Shown here piece by piece: positions 7,665 through 18,000 of a stretch of 64,000 nucleotides of DNA (position 1 is its first letter; each line of letters begins with the position of its first letter). The notes under the pieces are model-generated. The model had not been told where the DNA came from. It saw nothing but the letters and a program-made list of their open reading frames with translations, and did no database searches. The DNA comes from Saccharothrix ecbatanensis. GTDB lineage: Bacteria > Actinomycetota > Actinomycetes > Mycobacteriales > Pseudonocardiaceae. Where the stretch lies: assembly GCF_014205015.1 (NCBI RefSeq), contig NZ_JACHMO010000001.1:3968001-4032000 (forward strand), written 5' to 3'. The position numbers and the translations under genes were made by a program.

Positions 7665-8483
7665 TTAGTTCCAGTGGTTCCGGAGCGCGGTGACGAGTTC
7701 GTCGGCGCGGTCGTCCGGGAAGAACAGCCTGCCGCCGGGGACGGTGACCACGTCGGTGGCGCCGGGGATGAGGTCTTTCAGCCAGGACGCCCAGCGCAGC
7801 TTGAACAGCCGGTCGCCGGTGCCCCAGATGAGTGCTGTCGGGATCGTGCACTGGTGCAACGCGATGGTGGCGGCGGCGAGTTGCTTGGAATCCATTGAGG
7901 ACAGAAGTCGGCGCATGAAGCGGGTGCCGTGGGCATTACCGAGGATTGGGTCTACGTATCGCTGGATGATCTCGGGTGGCGCCGGGTTCTGGTAGCCGAT
8001 CCGGTAGGCCTGCCGCACCAGTTTCGGCGCGTGCGTCAAGGGGCGGAGCAGGCTGAGCAGGCCCAACCTCGCCAGCCACGCGGCCGGGGCGAACAGCGGC
8101 GGCGGGAAGTTGCCCTCCGTGTCGCAGTTCGTCAGGGCGAGCGAGGCGATCCGACCGGGTTCGGCGGTGTAGACGAGCTGGCAGACGGCGCCGCCGGTGT
8201 CGTTGCCGACCAGGTGCACGTCGGTGAGGTCGAGGGACGTGAGCACGGTCCGGACCGCGTGCGCCAAGCCGTGGACCGTGGCGTCGGCGACCGGGGGCGT
8301 CCGGCCGTGGCCGGGCAGGTCGATGGCGATGCACCGGCGGTGCTCGGCCAACTTCGTCATGCAGTGGCGCCACAGCAGCGCGTTGGTGAACACCCCGTGC
8401 ACGAACACGGTGACCGGCCCCTCGCCGACATCGAGGTAACTGATCTCGCCCACTGAGCGCCGGTGCCGGTCCAGTTCCCTCAC
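7665..8483 (-). CDS. Alpha/beta hydrolase, haloalkane-dehalogenase-like, odd catalytic triad
   Basis: 272-aa alpha/beta hydrolase. HGVFTNALLWR is the oxyanion-hole strand and LVGNDTGGAVCQL the nucleophile elbow, with Asp instead of Ser as in haloalkane dehalogenases; GTGDRLF carries the acid. Where the catalytic His is expected the sequence reads VPGGRLFFPDD, with Arg in place of His, so a classical triad seems incomplete. GTG start with GGGGAG upstream, overlapping by GTGA the stop of a short upstream frame. It is followed at 8 bp by the SCP2-like gene. Substrate unknown. Confidence 0.8.
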   Translation of the reverse strand: MRELDRHRRSVGEISYLDVGEGPVTVFVHGVFTNALLWRHCMTKLAEHRRCIAIDLPGHGRTPPVADATVHGLAHAVRTVLTSLDLTDVHLVGNDTGGAVCQLVYTAEPGRIASLALTNCDTEGNFPPPLFAPAAWLARLGLLSLLRPLTHAPKLVRQAYRIGYQNPAPPEIIQRYVDPILGNAHGTRFMRRLLSSMDSKQLAAATIALHQCTIPTALIWGTGDRLFKLRWASWLKDLIPGATDVVTVPGGRLFFPDDRADELVTALRNHWN

Positions 8484-8704
8484 GCTAGTGCTCCCCTCAC
8501 AACTGCGGCCGTGGCGTCGGGCGCGGTGATCAGCTCGTCTGCCTCGGTGCCGAGTGCGGCGATGGCGGGCACCTGCATGGCGCGAGTCGCCCCCGCCTGC
8601 CGCAACGCCCCGCCGAGCGGAACGGTCACGCCTTCCGTGCCTTCCAGGACGCCGTGGGCGCCGGCGAGAACGGCCACTGCGGCGTCACAGGCGTCCAGCG
8701 CCAT
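8480..8704 (-). pseudogene. Short unrecognised ORF, possible 3' gene remnant
   Basis: 74 codons from an internal ATG; the frame stays open for about 15 more codons upstream before a stop. The sequence (MALDACDAAVAVLAGAHGVL..., VPLGGALRQAG, VPAIAALGTEADELITAPDATAAVV) is amphipathic and protein-like but matches nothing I can name. It overlaps the start of the alpha/beta hydrolase by GTGA, the arrangement of two translationally coupled genes. It may therefore be the surviving 3' end of a real gene truncated upstream. No ribosome site is evident. Confidence 0.35.
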
Positions 8705-8752
8705 GGCACCGAGGTCGCCGCCACCAAGGCCTTGGCCCGTCCCCAGGATCGG

Positions 8753-9142
8753 TCGTCACGCGATTGCAACGGACCATACACAGCGGGTAAGAAGCGATCA
8801 AAGACCAAATGACGTCGACGGCCGTGGACCGGTGCCTACGCGAGCGGTCTGACGAGCGGCATGGACCGGACAGTGGCCGTGGTCCGGTGGGTATGGCGGT
8901 GGGGCGGCGAGTTCAGGCCGCCGCCCCACCACACCCCCATCCCCCCAGAGCTCCCGACGGCAGGCGACTTGCTCCCCCTGCCCACCACCGGAAGGCACCG
9001 CTACCGGCCCGCTAGGCGTCCAGTAAACTCGACAGCGCGACCCGATCGTAGAGTCGCCTGACGAGGCCTGTCAACTATCCTCGTTGCCAGCGACGATGCT
9101 GTCCAACATACTTGACGTCAGTAACGGTGGGAGGGCGGACCC
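8753..9142. other. Intergenic region with hairpin and possible XRE operator
   Basis: No convincing gene. It holds a strong hairpin at 8897-8929 (11-bp perfect arms GGTGGGGCGGC, 11-nt loop, no T-run). Near the right end is a TGACGTCA palindrome (9113-9120), inside ACTTGACGTCAGT, about 25 bp before the XRE gene, which may be its operator. The short ORFs here have no protein-like composition. Confidence 0.5.
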
Positions 9143-9544
9143 TTGTCTGATACCGACAGTGCGGGCGGCGCGGCGTTCGCCGAGAAGTTAAAACTGCTGT
9201 TCGACAGCGTCCGCCGACCCGACGGCAAGGCGTACGGCAAGGCCGAGGTCGCCGACGCGATGGGTGTGTCCCGGTCGTACGTGTACATGCTCCTGGCTGG
9301 CCAGTGCGAGCCCGGCTACTCTCTGGTCGTCAAGCTGGCGAGATTTTTCGAGGTGGACCTGGAGTACTTCGCGGACTCCCCGCGCGCCTTGGAGCTGACT
9401 CGGCAGTACGAACTGCTGGCGAAACTCGGTGAGCAGCAGGTCCACCGCCTGGCGACCCGGGCGAGCGAGCTGTCCCCCGAGCGCCTGCGAAGCGTGCTGG
9501 AGTTCATGGACTTCCAGGCCAGGCAAGGAGAACACGACACATGA
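9143..9544 (+). CDS. XRE-family HTH regulator
   Basis: 133-aa DNA-binding protein. A helix-turn-helix spans about residues 30-70 (KAEVADAMGVSRSYVYMLLAGQCEPGYSLVVKLARFFEVDLEYF), with a helical C-terminal tail. The TTG start is supported by GGGAGG about 8 bp upstream. It is first in an apparent four-gene operon; its stop overlaps the next start by ATGA. XRE genes of this size preceding ImmA/IrrE-like peptidases are usually the repressors cleaved or controlled by those peptidases; that link is known from related systems and inferred here. Confidence 0.85.
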   Translation: MSDTDSAGGAAFAEKLKLLFDSVRRPDGKAYGKAEVADAMGVSRSYVYMLLAGQCEPGYSLVVKLARFFEVDLEYFADSPRALELTRQYELLAKLGEQQVHRLATRASELSPERLRSVLEFMDFQARQGEHDT

Positions 9545-10359
9545 CGCACTCCCAGTCCGGGACGGTGCCCATCGCGGGCGGCTCGCTGTACTACGAGGTC
9601 CGCGGAACCGGCTGGAACGTCCTGGTGGTCCAAGGCGGGATCGGCGACGCCAACGCCACCGGACAGCTGGTCGACCAGCTCGTCGACGACGGCGCGCGCG
9701 TGATCACCTACGACCGACGCGGACTGGGCCGCTCCACCGTGGATGACACGGCCGCCACCACGATCGGGGTCCACGCCGCCGACGCCGCCGCGCTGCTACA
9801 GAGCGTCACGGAGGAACCGGCCGTCGTAGCGGGCGCCAGCATCGGCGCGGTGATCGCTCTCCAACTGGCCGTCGACCACCCGGAGCTGGTGGCCTCGGTG
9901 ATCGCCCACGAACCGCCCTTGTCGGACGTAGTGCGCGAGCCCGACCGCGAACGCGAACTCGACCACGTCGCCGAACTCGCCAGCACCGACGCACGCGCGG
10001 CGATCCGCCACATGGTCTCCCTCGCGGGACAACAGCCCGAACTCGAACCGGGCGCCGCGCCTGCCCGCCCGACCGGTGACCTCAAAGCCGCGCTGACCCG
10101 GTTCTTCGCCCACGACTTCCCCGCGGTGCGCACCAGCGGCGTCAACGCCGACCGGCTCCGGCCCGTCGTCCCGAAGGTCCCCATCACCCTGACCGGCGGA
10201 ACCGGCGGCAGCGAACGCTGGGAGTACCGCTGCGCCCGTGAGCTCGCCCGGGACCTCGACGTGCCGTTCGTGGACATCGACGGCGGCCACGAAGCCGCCG
10301 CGACCCACCCGCGCGGCACCGCCGCGGCGATCAGCCGCCTCGCCGGGGTCCAGGGGTGA
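9541..10359 (+). CDS. Alpha/beta hydrolase
   Basis: 272-aa alpha/beta hydrolase. The nucleophile elbow is GASIGAVIALQLA (Ser), the preceding strand is VITYDRRGLGRS, and DIDGGHEAA near the C-terminus supplies the catalytic His; all are conserved in position, so it should be an active esterase or similar. Translationally coupled to the XRE gene (ATGA overlap), and the next gene starts 4 bp after its stop. The substrate cannot be inferred. Its insertion between the regulator and the peptidase is unusual compared with the simple XRE-ImmA pair. Confidence 0.88.
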   Translation: MTHSQSGTVPIAGGSLYYEVRGTGWNVLVVQGGIGDANATGQLVDQLVDDGARVITYDRRGLGRSTVDDTAATTIGVHAADAAALLQSVTEEPAVVAGASIGAVIALQLAVDHPELVASVIAHEPPLSDVVREPDRERELDHVAELASTDARAAIRHMVSLAGQQPELEPGAAPARPTGDLKAALTRFFAHDFPAVRTSGVNADRLRPVVPKVPITLTGGTGGSERWEYRCARELARDLDVPFVDIDGGHEAAATHPRGTAAAISRLAGVQG

Positions 10360-10363
10360 GCGG

Positions 10364-10909
10364 GTGAGAGCAGACAAGGCCGGCTCCCGGCACTGGCGTG
10401 GCGAGGCTCACCTGCGCCGAGGCGTGAAGCAGTTGCTGCGCCAACTCGACATCGGCGCACCGCTGGACGTGCGTCTTCTGTGCGAGCGGCTGTCCGCGCA
10501 CCGGAAAAGGCCGATCAAGCTCATCGCCTACCCGCTGCCGACCCCGGGCGCCTTCGGGCTGTGGATCGGCACGCACACCGAGGACTTCGTGCTCTACCAG
10601 CGCGACACGACCCCGGCGCACCAGGAGCACATCATCCTGCACGAACTCGGCCACATCATCAGCGGGCACGGCGGTGACGAGGACGACGACGACCTGTGGG
10701 CGCAGATCTTCCCCGACATCCCCACCGAGATCGTGCTGCGCGCGCTGCGTCGTGAGGGCTACAGTGCCGTCGCCGAACGGGAGGCGGAGATGGTGGCCAC
10801 CGTGATCAAGGAGTGGGCCGTCCTGCTCGACGGTCTCGGCGCCGGTCGCCGCTCCGGTGGGGGCCGACTGGTCAGCGGCGCGTTCGACGACCATCAGGGG
10901 TGGCTGTAG
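10364..10909 (+). CDS. ImmA/IrrE-like zinc metallopeptidase
   Basis: 181-aa protein with the zinc motif HELGH (in HIILHELGHIISGH) at about residue 88, preceded by LYQRDTTPAHQEH, and a later Glu-rich helix (REAEMVATVIKEWA) carrying the third ligand candidate. This layout is that of the ImmA/IrrE domain. In related systems such peptidases cleave or inactivate an XRE repressor. GTG start at 10364, 4 bp after the hydrolase stop. Its 3' end overlaps the start of the membrane protein gene. Part of the XRE-hydrolase-ImmA-MAB_1171c operon. Confidence 0.85.
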   Translation: MRADKAGSRHWRGEAHLRRGVKQLLRQLDIGAPLDVRLLCERLSAHRKRPIKLIAYPLPTPGAFGLWIGTHTEDFVLYQRDTTPAHQEHIILHELGHIISGHGGDEDDDDLWAQIFPDIPTEIVLRALRREGYSAVAEREAEMVATVIKEWAVLLDGLGAGRRSGGGRLVSGAFDDHQGWL

Positions 10910-12015
10910 CGGTGATCGTGCTCGGGATCATGTGGTGCGCGGCGGCGATCGCGGCGGTCTGGAAAGGGTCGCAGCTGGTCAGGCTGCCCCGGGATCGCGG
11001 CTTGCAGATCGTCACCACGTGCACGGTGCTGGTGCTCGTCGCGCTCACCGCCCAGCTGGTGGTCTCCATGGGGGGCACCCACTTCCCCCGGCAGGCGCCG
11101 GTGCTGGTCGAGTTCATCCTGCTCAACTTCTTCTTCGTGCTGCTGCTGGGTCTGCTGCGCACCACCGGGACTTGGTTCGACATCTCCCGCGGCCCTTTCT
11201 TCGTCGACCTCGGTCTTGCGGTCGCGGCCTCCACCGTGCTGGTCATCACCTTCGTGACCACCGAGCCGTCCAGCTCGGGCGCCAACTACGGGGACTACAC
11301 CGAGGCGTCCGGGCCGGCCGGGGTGCTCGTGTTCCACCTGGTCGGCAACCTGTTCATGGCCTACGCCACCGCGCGCGGCGCCCAACTCGCGTGGACGGCG
11401 GCGCGGCCCGCCCTCGCCCACACCCGCATGGGGCTCCGGGTCGCCGGCGTCGGGTTGGCCATCGCGTGCCTCGGCGACCACGTCCCCCGGGTGATCGCCA
11501 TGACCGGCCGCCTCACCATCGGCGACCCGGTCCTGCCCGCCACCGCGACCTGGACCTCTCCCCTGCTGGCGACCGGCGTGGCCCTGTTCTTCCTCGGCGT
11601 CGGCTACCCCGGTGTCCGCACCGCGATCGTCAAGGTCCGCCTGTGGGTGCAGGCCAAGCGCCGCTACCACGAACTCCGGCCGCTGTGGGCGCTCCTGTAC
11701 CGGGAGTTCCCCACCATCGCCCTGTTCCCCGACCGCAGCCCGGGTCGCGACTGGCTCACCGTCCGTCGCATGCGCATGCGCTACTACCGGCGGGTCATCG
11801 AGTGCCGCGACGGGCTGGTCTGCCTCAGCCCTTACATGTCCACCCCGGTGCTGCCCACGAACACCCCCGCCGAGCAGGCCGCGCTGGTCCGCGCGGCCAT
11901 CGAGCGCCGCGCCAGTGCCACCGACCCCGCCGTTCCCACCGTCATCGCCCCACCCCGGGAATCCGGCATGGAAAGCGACACCCAGGCGATCATCGCACTC
12001 GCCCGCGCGCTGTGA
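10900..12015 (+). CDS. MAB_1171c-like multi-pass membrane protein
   Basis: About 371 aa. The N-terminal 250 residues contain roughly seven hydrophobic segments (for example VIVLGIMWCAAAIAAVW, ILLNFFFVLLLGLL, LGLAVAASTVLVITFV, LLATGVALFFLGVGY). The C-terminal ~120 residues are soluble (RYHELRPLWALLYREFPTIALFP, RRMRMRYYRRVIECRDGLVCLSPY), the signature I associate with the actinobacterial MAB_1171c putative-transporter family. These genes regularly travel with XRE and ImmA/IrrE-like genes. GTG at 10900 or 10912; either overlaps or abuts the peptidase gene. Function is not established for the family. Confidence 0.75.
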   Translation: MAVAVIVLGIMWCAAAIAAVWKGSQLVRLPRDRGLQIVTTCTVLVLVALTAQLVVSMGGTHFPRQAPVLVEFILLNFFFVLLLGLLRTTGTWFDISRGPFFVDLGLAVAASTVLVITFVTTEPSSSGANYGDYTEASGPAGVLVFHLVGNLFMAYATARGAQLAWTAARPALAHTRMGLRVAGVGLAIACLGDHVPRVIAMTGRLTIGDPVLPATATWTSPLLATGVALFFLGVGYPGVRTAIVKVRLWVQAKRRYHELRPLWALLYREFPTIALFPDRSPGRDWLTVRRMRMRYYRRVIECRDGLVCLSPYMSTPVLPTNTPAEQAALVRAAIERRASATDPAVPTVIAPPRESGMESDTQAIIALARAL

Positions 12016-12042
12016 GCGGGTGACGCTCGCGCGTCGACCCGG

Positions 12043-15000
12043 TCACTGCAGTGTTTGCCACTCGGCCTCGAGGGAATCGATGTCCTCCTGGGACAGCGAC
12101 ACCAACGGCAGGTCTGACGGCGTGTACCCGCCCGCCTCGGGGTTCTCGGCGCGCCGGGCGATTCCCTCGAGTGCCCGCGACCACGCCTCGCCGAGGCGAC
12201 GGACTTCCTCGTCGGAGAACAGGGCGGCCGGCCAGGTCCAGGTGGCGGTCAGCTGAGGTCCGCCGGCGTCGTCCCGGACGAGCACGTCGAGTTCGAGCGC
12301 GTGCGACAGCGGCGTGCCGGGGTGAGCCGGTGCGCCGAGGGGCGGTGCGCCGGCGAGCGGCGTCCAGTGCGGCTCGGCGCCCGCCGGGGAGCCGAACCGG
12401 CCGAGGTAGTTGACCAGGATCTGCGGCCTGTCCACAGCAGACAGCTGTGGTCCGGCGACCGGGTCGAGGTAGCGCAGCAACCCGAAGCCGAGGCCGTTGC
12501 GCGGCACCGATCGCAGCTGTTCCTTGAGCAGGCGCAGCACACCGTCGACGATCGGTCCCCCGGCTGCGAACTCGTCGAAGTCCACCTGTCCCGGGGTGAG
12601 CCGGACCGGGTACATCGTGGTGAACCAGCCGACGGTCCGGCTCACGTCGACACCCTCGGCGATGTCCTCGCGGCCGTGCCCCTCCAGGTCCACCAGCAGG
12701 TCAGGACGGTCCCGCCAGGTCCGCACGGCCACGGCCAGCGCGGTCAGCAGGATGTCGTCGACTCGCACGTGGTACGCCTTGGCCACCGTCGTCAGCAACG
12801 GCTCGGTGCGACCCGCCGGCAGGACATGGGTGTGGCTGCGAGCAGTGGCGGCGACGTCACGCGTGCGGTCCAACGGCTTGCCCGCCAACGGCGTCTCGCC
12901 TGGTCGCAACACGTCGAGCCAGTACGGCAACTCGGTCCGGCCCGCCTCGGCGGCGGTGCCGAGCAAGCTTGCCCACCGCCGCAGCGAAGTGCCCACTTCG
13001 GGCAGTTTCGGTACGCGGCCCGCCTGCACCGCTGCCACGGCGGCCCGCAGGTCCGGCAGCAGGATGCGCCAGGACACGCCGTCCACCACCAGGTGATGGG
13101 CCATGATCAGCAGCCGGCCGGGGCGGTCCGGGCCCGTGTCGAACCAGACGACCTGGACCATCACGCCGTCCTGCGCCGACAGCCGCTCACGGGCGGCGTC
13201 CGCGTGTCGGCTGATCGCCTCGTCCGTGGCCCGCTCGTCCAGTCCGCTGAGATCCGCACGACGCACGACGGCGTCCGCCTCGACCTTGCCGGCCGGGTCG
13301 ACCGTGAGGGTGAACGGCAGGTCGAGCCGCGTCCGGAGCGCGTCGTGGTGGTCGAGCAGGGCCTGCACCGCGGCGGTGAGGTCGGCCAGGCGGACCGATG
13401 CGGGCACCGCGACGAGCACGGCCTGGTGAATGCCGTCGATCGGGCCACCGAGGTCGCGCCACCAACGCATGATCGGGGTCGGCTCGATCTCGCCGGTGGG
13501 CACGTCGCCGGCCGACTTGGCGGAGCTCGTGTTCTTGTTCCCCCGGCCGGCCGCGAGCCGTGCCAGCTGCTCGACGGTCTTGTGCACGAAGATGTCCTTG
13601 GGCATCAGGTCGAGACCGGCCTGCCTGGCCCTGGCGACGAGTTGGATGGACACGATGCTGTCGCCGCCCATCTCGAAGAAGCTGTCCGACAGGCCCACCT
13701 CGGCCACGCCGAGCAGGTCGCCGAACAGCTCGCGCAGCAAGGTCTCCTCCGGGCCGCCGGATGCCTCCGGCTCGGCTGCCCGCGCCTGCTCCGGTCGCGG
13801 CAACGCTTTGCGGTCGAGCTTTCCGCTGGGGGACAACGGAAGGGAGTCCAGCGACACGATCGCCGACGGCACCATGTAGTCCGGCAGGCGTTCGGCCACC
13901 CAGTCGTGAACCGCGGTCACGTCGTCCAGCGCGGGCACGACGTACCCCACGAGCCTGCGCACGCCCGGCTGGTCCTCACGCACGACCGCGATCGCCGAGA
14001 CCACGCCCGGGGCACTCGCCAGCACGGACTCGACCTCACCCGGTTCGATCCGGAATCCGCGGAGTTTGATCTGCTCGTCGATCCGACCGAGGTACTCCAG
14101 GTCACCCGCGCTGTTGTGCCGCGCGAGGTCGCCGGTGCGGTAGAGCCGGCCGCCGGGCCCGCCGAACGGGTCGGCGACGAACCGACTCGCGGTGAGTCCC
14201 GGCCGGCGCAGGTATCCCCGCGCCAGCTGAGCGCCGCCGATGTAGAGTTCACCGGCCACACCGGGCGGCACCGGGCGCAGCGCCGAGTCCAGCACGTACA
14301 GCTGGGTGTTGAACGTCGGCCGTCCGACCGGCACAGCTCCGGCGGGTGTCGTGTGCCGGGGGTCGAGCCGGTACACCGCGCAGCCAACCGTCGCCTCGGT
14401 CGGTCCGTACTCGTTGATCACCGCGGCGTCCGGGTGCCGTCGACGCCACTCGGTCAACGACTCGCCCAGCAGCTGCTCGCCGCCGACGACGAGCTCGCGG
14501 GACGGCGAGACCGAGCCCTGCCCCAGGGTCAGCAACGGCAGGTGGGACGGGGTGACCTTGGCGAAGTCCGGCTCCGGGCCCGGCTCGTCGATCTCGGCGA
14601 CGACGATCCGGCCGCCGCTGATCAGCGGGCCGTAAAGGGTGGTCACCGCCATGTCGAAGGACACCGGTCCATGCAGCAACGCGTGCCCGCCAAGGGATTC
14701 GTAGCTCTCCTTGGCGTAGTCGAGGTACTGGGCCAGCGAGCGGTGCTCGACGGCCACGCCCTTGGGGCGTCCGGTCGACCCGGACGTGTAGATCACGTAG
14801 GCGATGTCGGATTCGTGGCGGCGCGCGCCGGACGGGTTGTCCGCCGGGCATTGCGCGATCGCCTCGAGCACGTCCGGCTCGTCGACCACGAGCGCCCGCA
14901 CATCCGCCGTGGGCAGACTGTCCGCAAAGGACTGATTGGTGAGCACGAGCACCGGGCGCGCATCGGTGAGCATGAACGTCACCCGCTCGCCCGGGTACTC

Positions 15001-18000
15001 CGGATCCACCGGCAGGTATCCGCCACCGGCCTTGAGCACCGCGAGAACCGCCACGACCAGGTCGGCAGACCGGGGCAGCGCGAGCGCCACCAGCCGTTCC
15101 GGCCCGACGCCCTCGGCGATCAGCAGGTGCGCCAGGCGGTTCGCCCGTTCGTTGAGCTCGCCGTAGCCGATCTCGACGCCGTCCGCCTCCACCGCGGGCG
15201 CGTCGGGCGTACGTGCGGCCTGCGCTTCGAACGCCTCGGTGACCAGCATGGCCGGTCGGGGCCGGGCGGTGTCGTTGAAGTCCTGCACCCAGCGCTTGCG
15301 CTCGCCGGGCTCCAGCACGTCGATCCGGTCGATCGGCTGGTCCGGCTCGACCAGCACGGCCTCCAGCACGCGCAGCAACCTGCGGACCATCGCTTCGGCG
15401 GTCGCCGGTTCGAACAGGTCCAGGCTGTACTCGAGCCGGCAGCGAATCCCCTGTTCCGGGTCTTCCTCGAAGCCGAACAGCAGGTCCACCTTGGCGCTGC
15501 GCGGATCGATCTGGTATGGCTCGGCGGCGAGGCCGGGCAGCGACACGGTCTCCGTGTCCGCCTGCTGAACGTCGAGCATCACCTGGAACAGCGGGTTGCG
15601 GCCGAGCGAGCGCTCCGGGTTGAGGGCTTCCACCAGCCGGTGGAACGGCACGTCCCGGTTGGCGTAGGCGCCGAGATCGGACTCGCGGATCCGGTCGAGC
15701 AGCTCACCGAAGCCCGGCGACCCCCCGGTGTCGGTCCGGAAGACCACCGTGTTGATGAAGCAGCCGATGACGTCGTCGAGCGCCTCCTCGGTGCGGCCGG
15801 TGACCGCCATGCCGAGGGGGATGTCCGTGCCCGCGCCGAGCCGGGTCAGCAACGTCGCCACCGCGCCACGCAGCACCATGAACGTGCTCGCCCGGTGGTC
15901 CAGGGCCAGCTGCGCGAGCGCTCGATGCATGCCGGGGGCGATCTCGAAGCGGACGGTGCCGCCCGTGTAGTCACGGGTGGCCTGCCGGGGGAAGTCCGTC
16001 GGAAGTGTCAGTTCGTCGGGGATCCCGGCGAGCGCGTCACGCCAGTGCGCCAGCTGACGGGCCAGCGGGCTGTCCGCGTCGCTCTCGTCACCGAGGACTT
16101 CCCGCTGCCACAGCGCGTAGTCCGCGTACTGCAACTCCAACGGTGGGAACGCGGGCGACTGGCCTTCGGTCCGTGCGGCGTAGGCAGTCGCGAAGTCGCG
16201 CGCGAGCGGCGCCAGCGACCAGCCGTCACCGGCGATGTGGTGCAGGATCAGCAACAACACGTGGTCGGTCGGCGAGACGCACAACAAGTGGCCCCGGATC
16301 GGCAACTCGGCGCTCAGGTCGAAACCGGTCGACGCCGCAGCGGTGATGGCCGCGTCAAGGCCGGGCTCGGCGACATCCACAGTGGACAGATCGGCACTGA
16401 CATCGGCAGGCCGGCGGATCAGTTGGTACGGCGTGCCGTCGTCGTCGGGGAAGACGGTCCGCAGGCTCTCGTGGCGGCGGATCACGTCCGTCAGCGCCTC
16501 GGCCACCGCGTCCCGGTCCAGCCGACCGCGCAGCCGCAACGCGAGACCGGTGTTGTACATGCCGCTCGTGCCCTCGGTGCGGTTCATGAACCAGAGTCCG
16601 CCCTGCACCAGCGACAGCGGCATCCGGGCGGGCCGTTCCCTCGGGGCTAGACGCGGGAGGGCCGTGGTGGTCCGCGCGACCACCTCGGCCAGCGCGGCCA
16701 CCGTCCGCCGTTCGAACACCGTCCGCAGCGAGATGTCCGCGCCGAACTCGGTCTTCATCCGGCCGGCCAGCCGGATCGCGGTCAGCGACTGACCGCCGAG
16801 CTCGAAGAAGTCGTCGTCCGGGCCGACCTCGGCGAGCCCGAGCACCTCCGCCACCAGCGCGCACAGCCGCGCTTCCCGCTCGCTGCTGGGCGCCCGTGAC
16901 ACCGCCATGTCGCCGGCCGGCTTCTGGGGCGCGGCGCGGTCGACGTCACCGATCGGGGTCAGCGCGGTGGTTTCCGGTAGCTGTTCAGTGATGACCGTGA
17001 TCACGCCGTCCGGTCCGCACGTCGCCATGACGCCAGTCGCGTACATCCGCTGACCGGGCCGGCCATACGGGTCGGCGACCACAGTGAACGACGTGCGGAC
17101 GGTGTCACGCAGGCAGGCGTCCGGGGCAAGAGGTTCGGTCAGGTACAGCTGTCCTGGCACTGCCGGTGGCACCGGACGCATGGCGGCGTCGAGGACGCAG
17201 GCTCCCTCACCCACGGACTCGGCGGTCCACGGCGGTGCGGCCGGCGTTGCGTCGAGTCGATCGCGAAGGTCTTCCGGCAGCGGGTCGTCGCCGAGGACGA
17301 CCTGCCGGAGCACCCCGTCCTGCCCGGCCGCGAGCACTTGGGCCAGCAGAGGCGCGCCGATGTGTGCCACGGTGACGCGGTCGTCGGCGATCAACTCGGC
17401 CAGGTATGCCGGGTCCGACCGCAGGGCCGGTTCGGCGATCACCGAGGTGGCGCCGCAGGTCAGCGCCAGCATGGGTTCCCACGCCGAGGGCGCCCAGTCG
17501 CCGGGGACGTGGTACAGCACACGATCCCGTGCGTCGATCCGGTACCGCTGCGACAGCAGGTCCAGCCGTGCCAACGCGGTCGCGTGTGAGACGACCAGGG
17601 GCCGGCCCGCGTCATCCGGGCTGTGGTCGAGGTACGCCGGACTGGCGGGCGAAAGCGGGACGAGGCGGTCCGCGTCGGTGAGCGGCGACGGGTCGTAGTG
17701 GGCCCACGGCTCGGCCATGTCCACGATCCGGGTGGCAACCGGCAGGTCCGGCGCCGAGTCCGTTCCGGTGATGATCGCTATACCGGGCCCCGCGGCGGTC
17801 AGCAGGGCGGCGTTGCGTTCGGCGTCCCCGGCCGGATTCACCAGCAGGAAGGCCGCGCCGGCCCGCTGCACCGCCAGCAGGGCGCGCACCTGGTCGGGAG
17901 AGGCGGTTCCGACGACCGCCACGACGTCGCCCGGTCCGGCGCCTCGTTCGACAAGCAGCCTGGCGAGCCGATTCGCGTCGCTGTCGAGTTCGGCACGGCT

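Noticed and set aside
8809..9061. Short plus-strand ORFs rich in Pro and Arg
   Set aside because: They overlap a strong hairpin and have repetitive composition; not protein-like.
12301..16650. 1449-codon open frame on the plus strand
   Set aside because: Antisense to the starter NRPS; rich in Arg, Val, His and Gln with no domain pattern. It is a by-product of GC-biased codon use.
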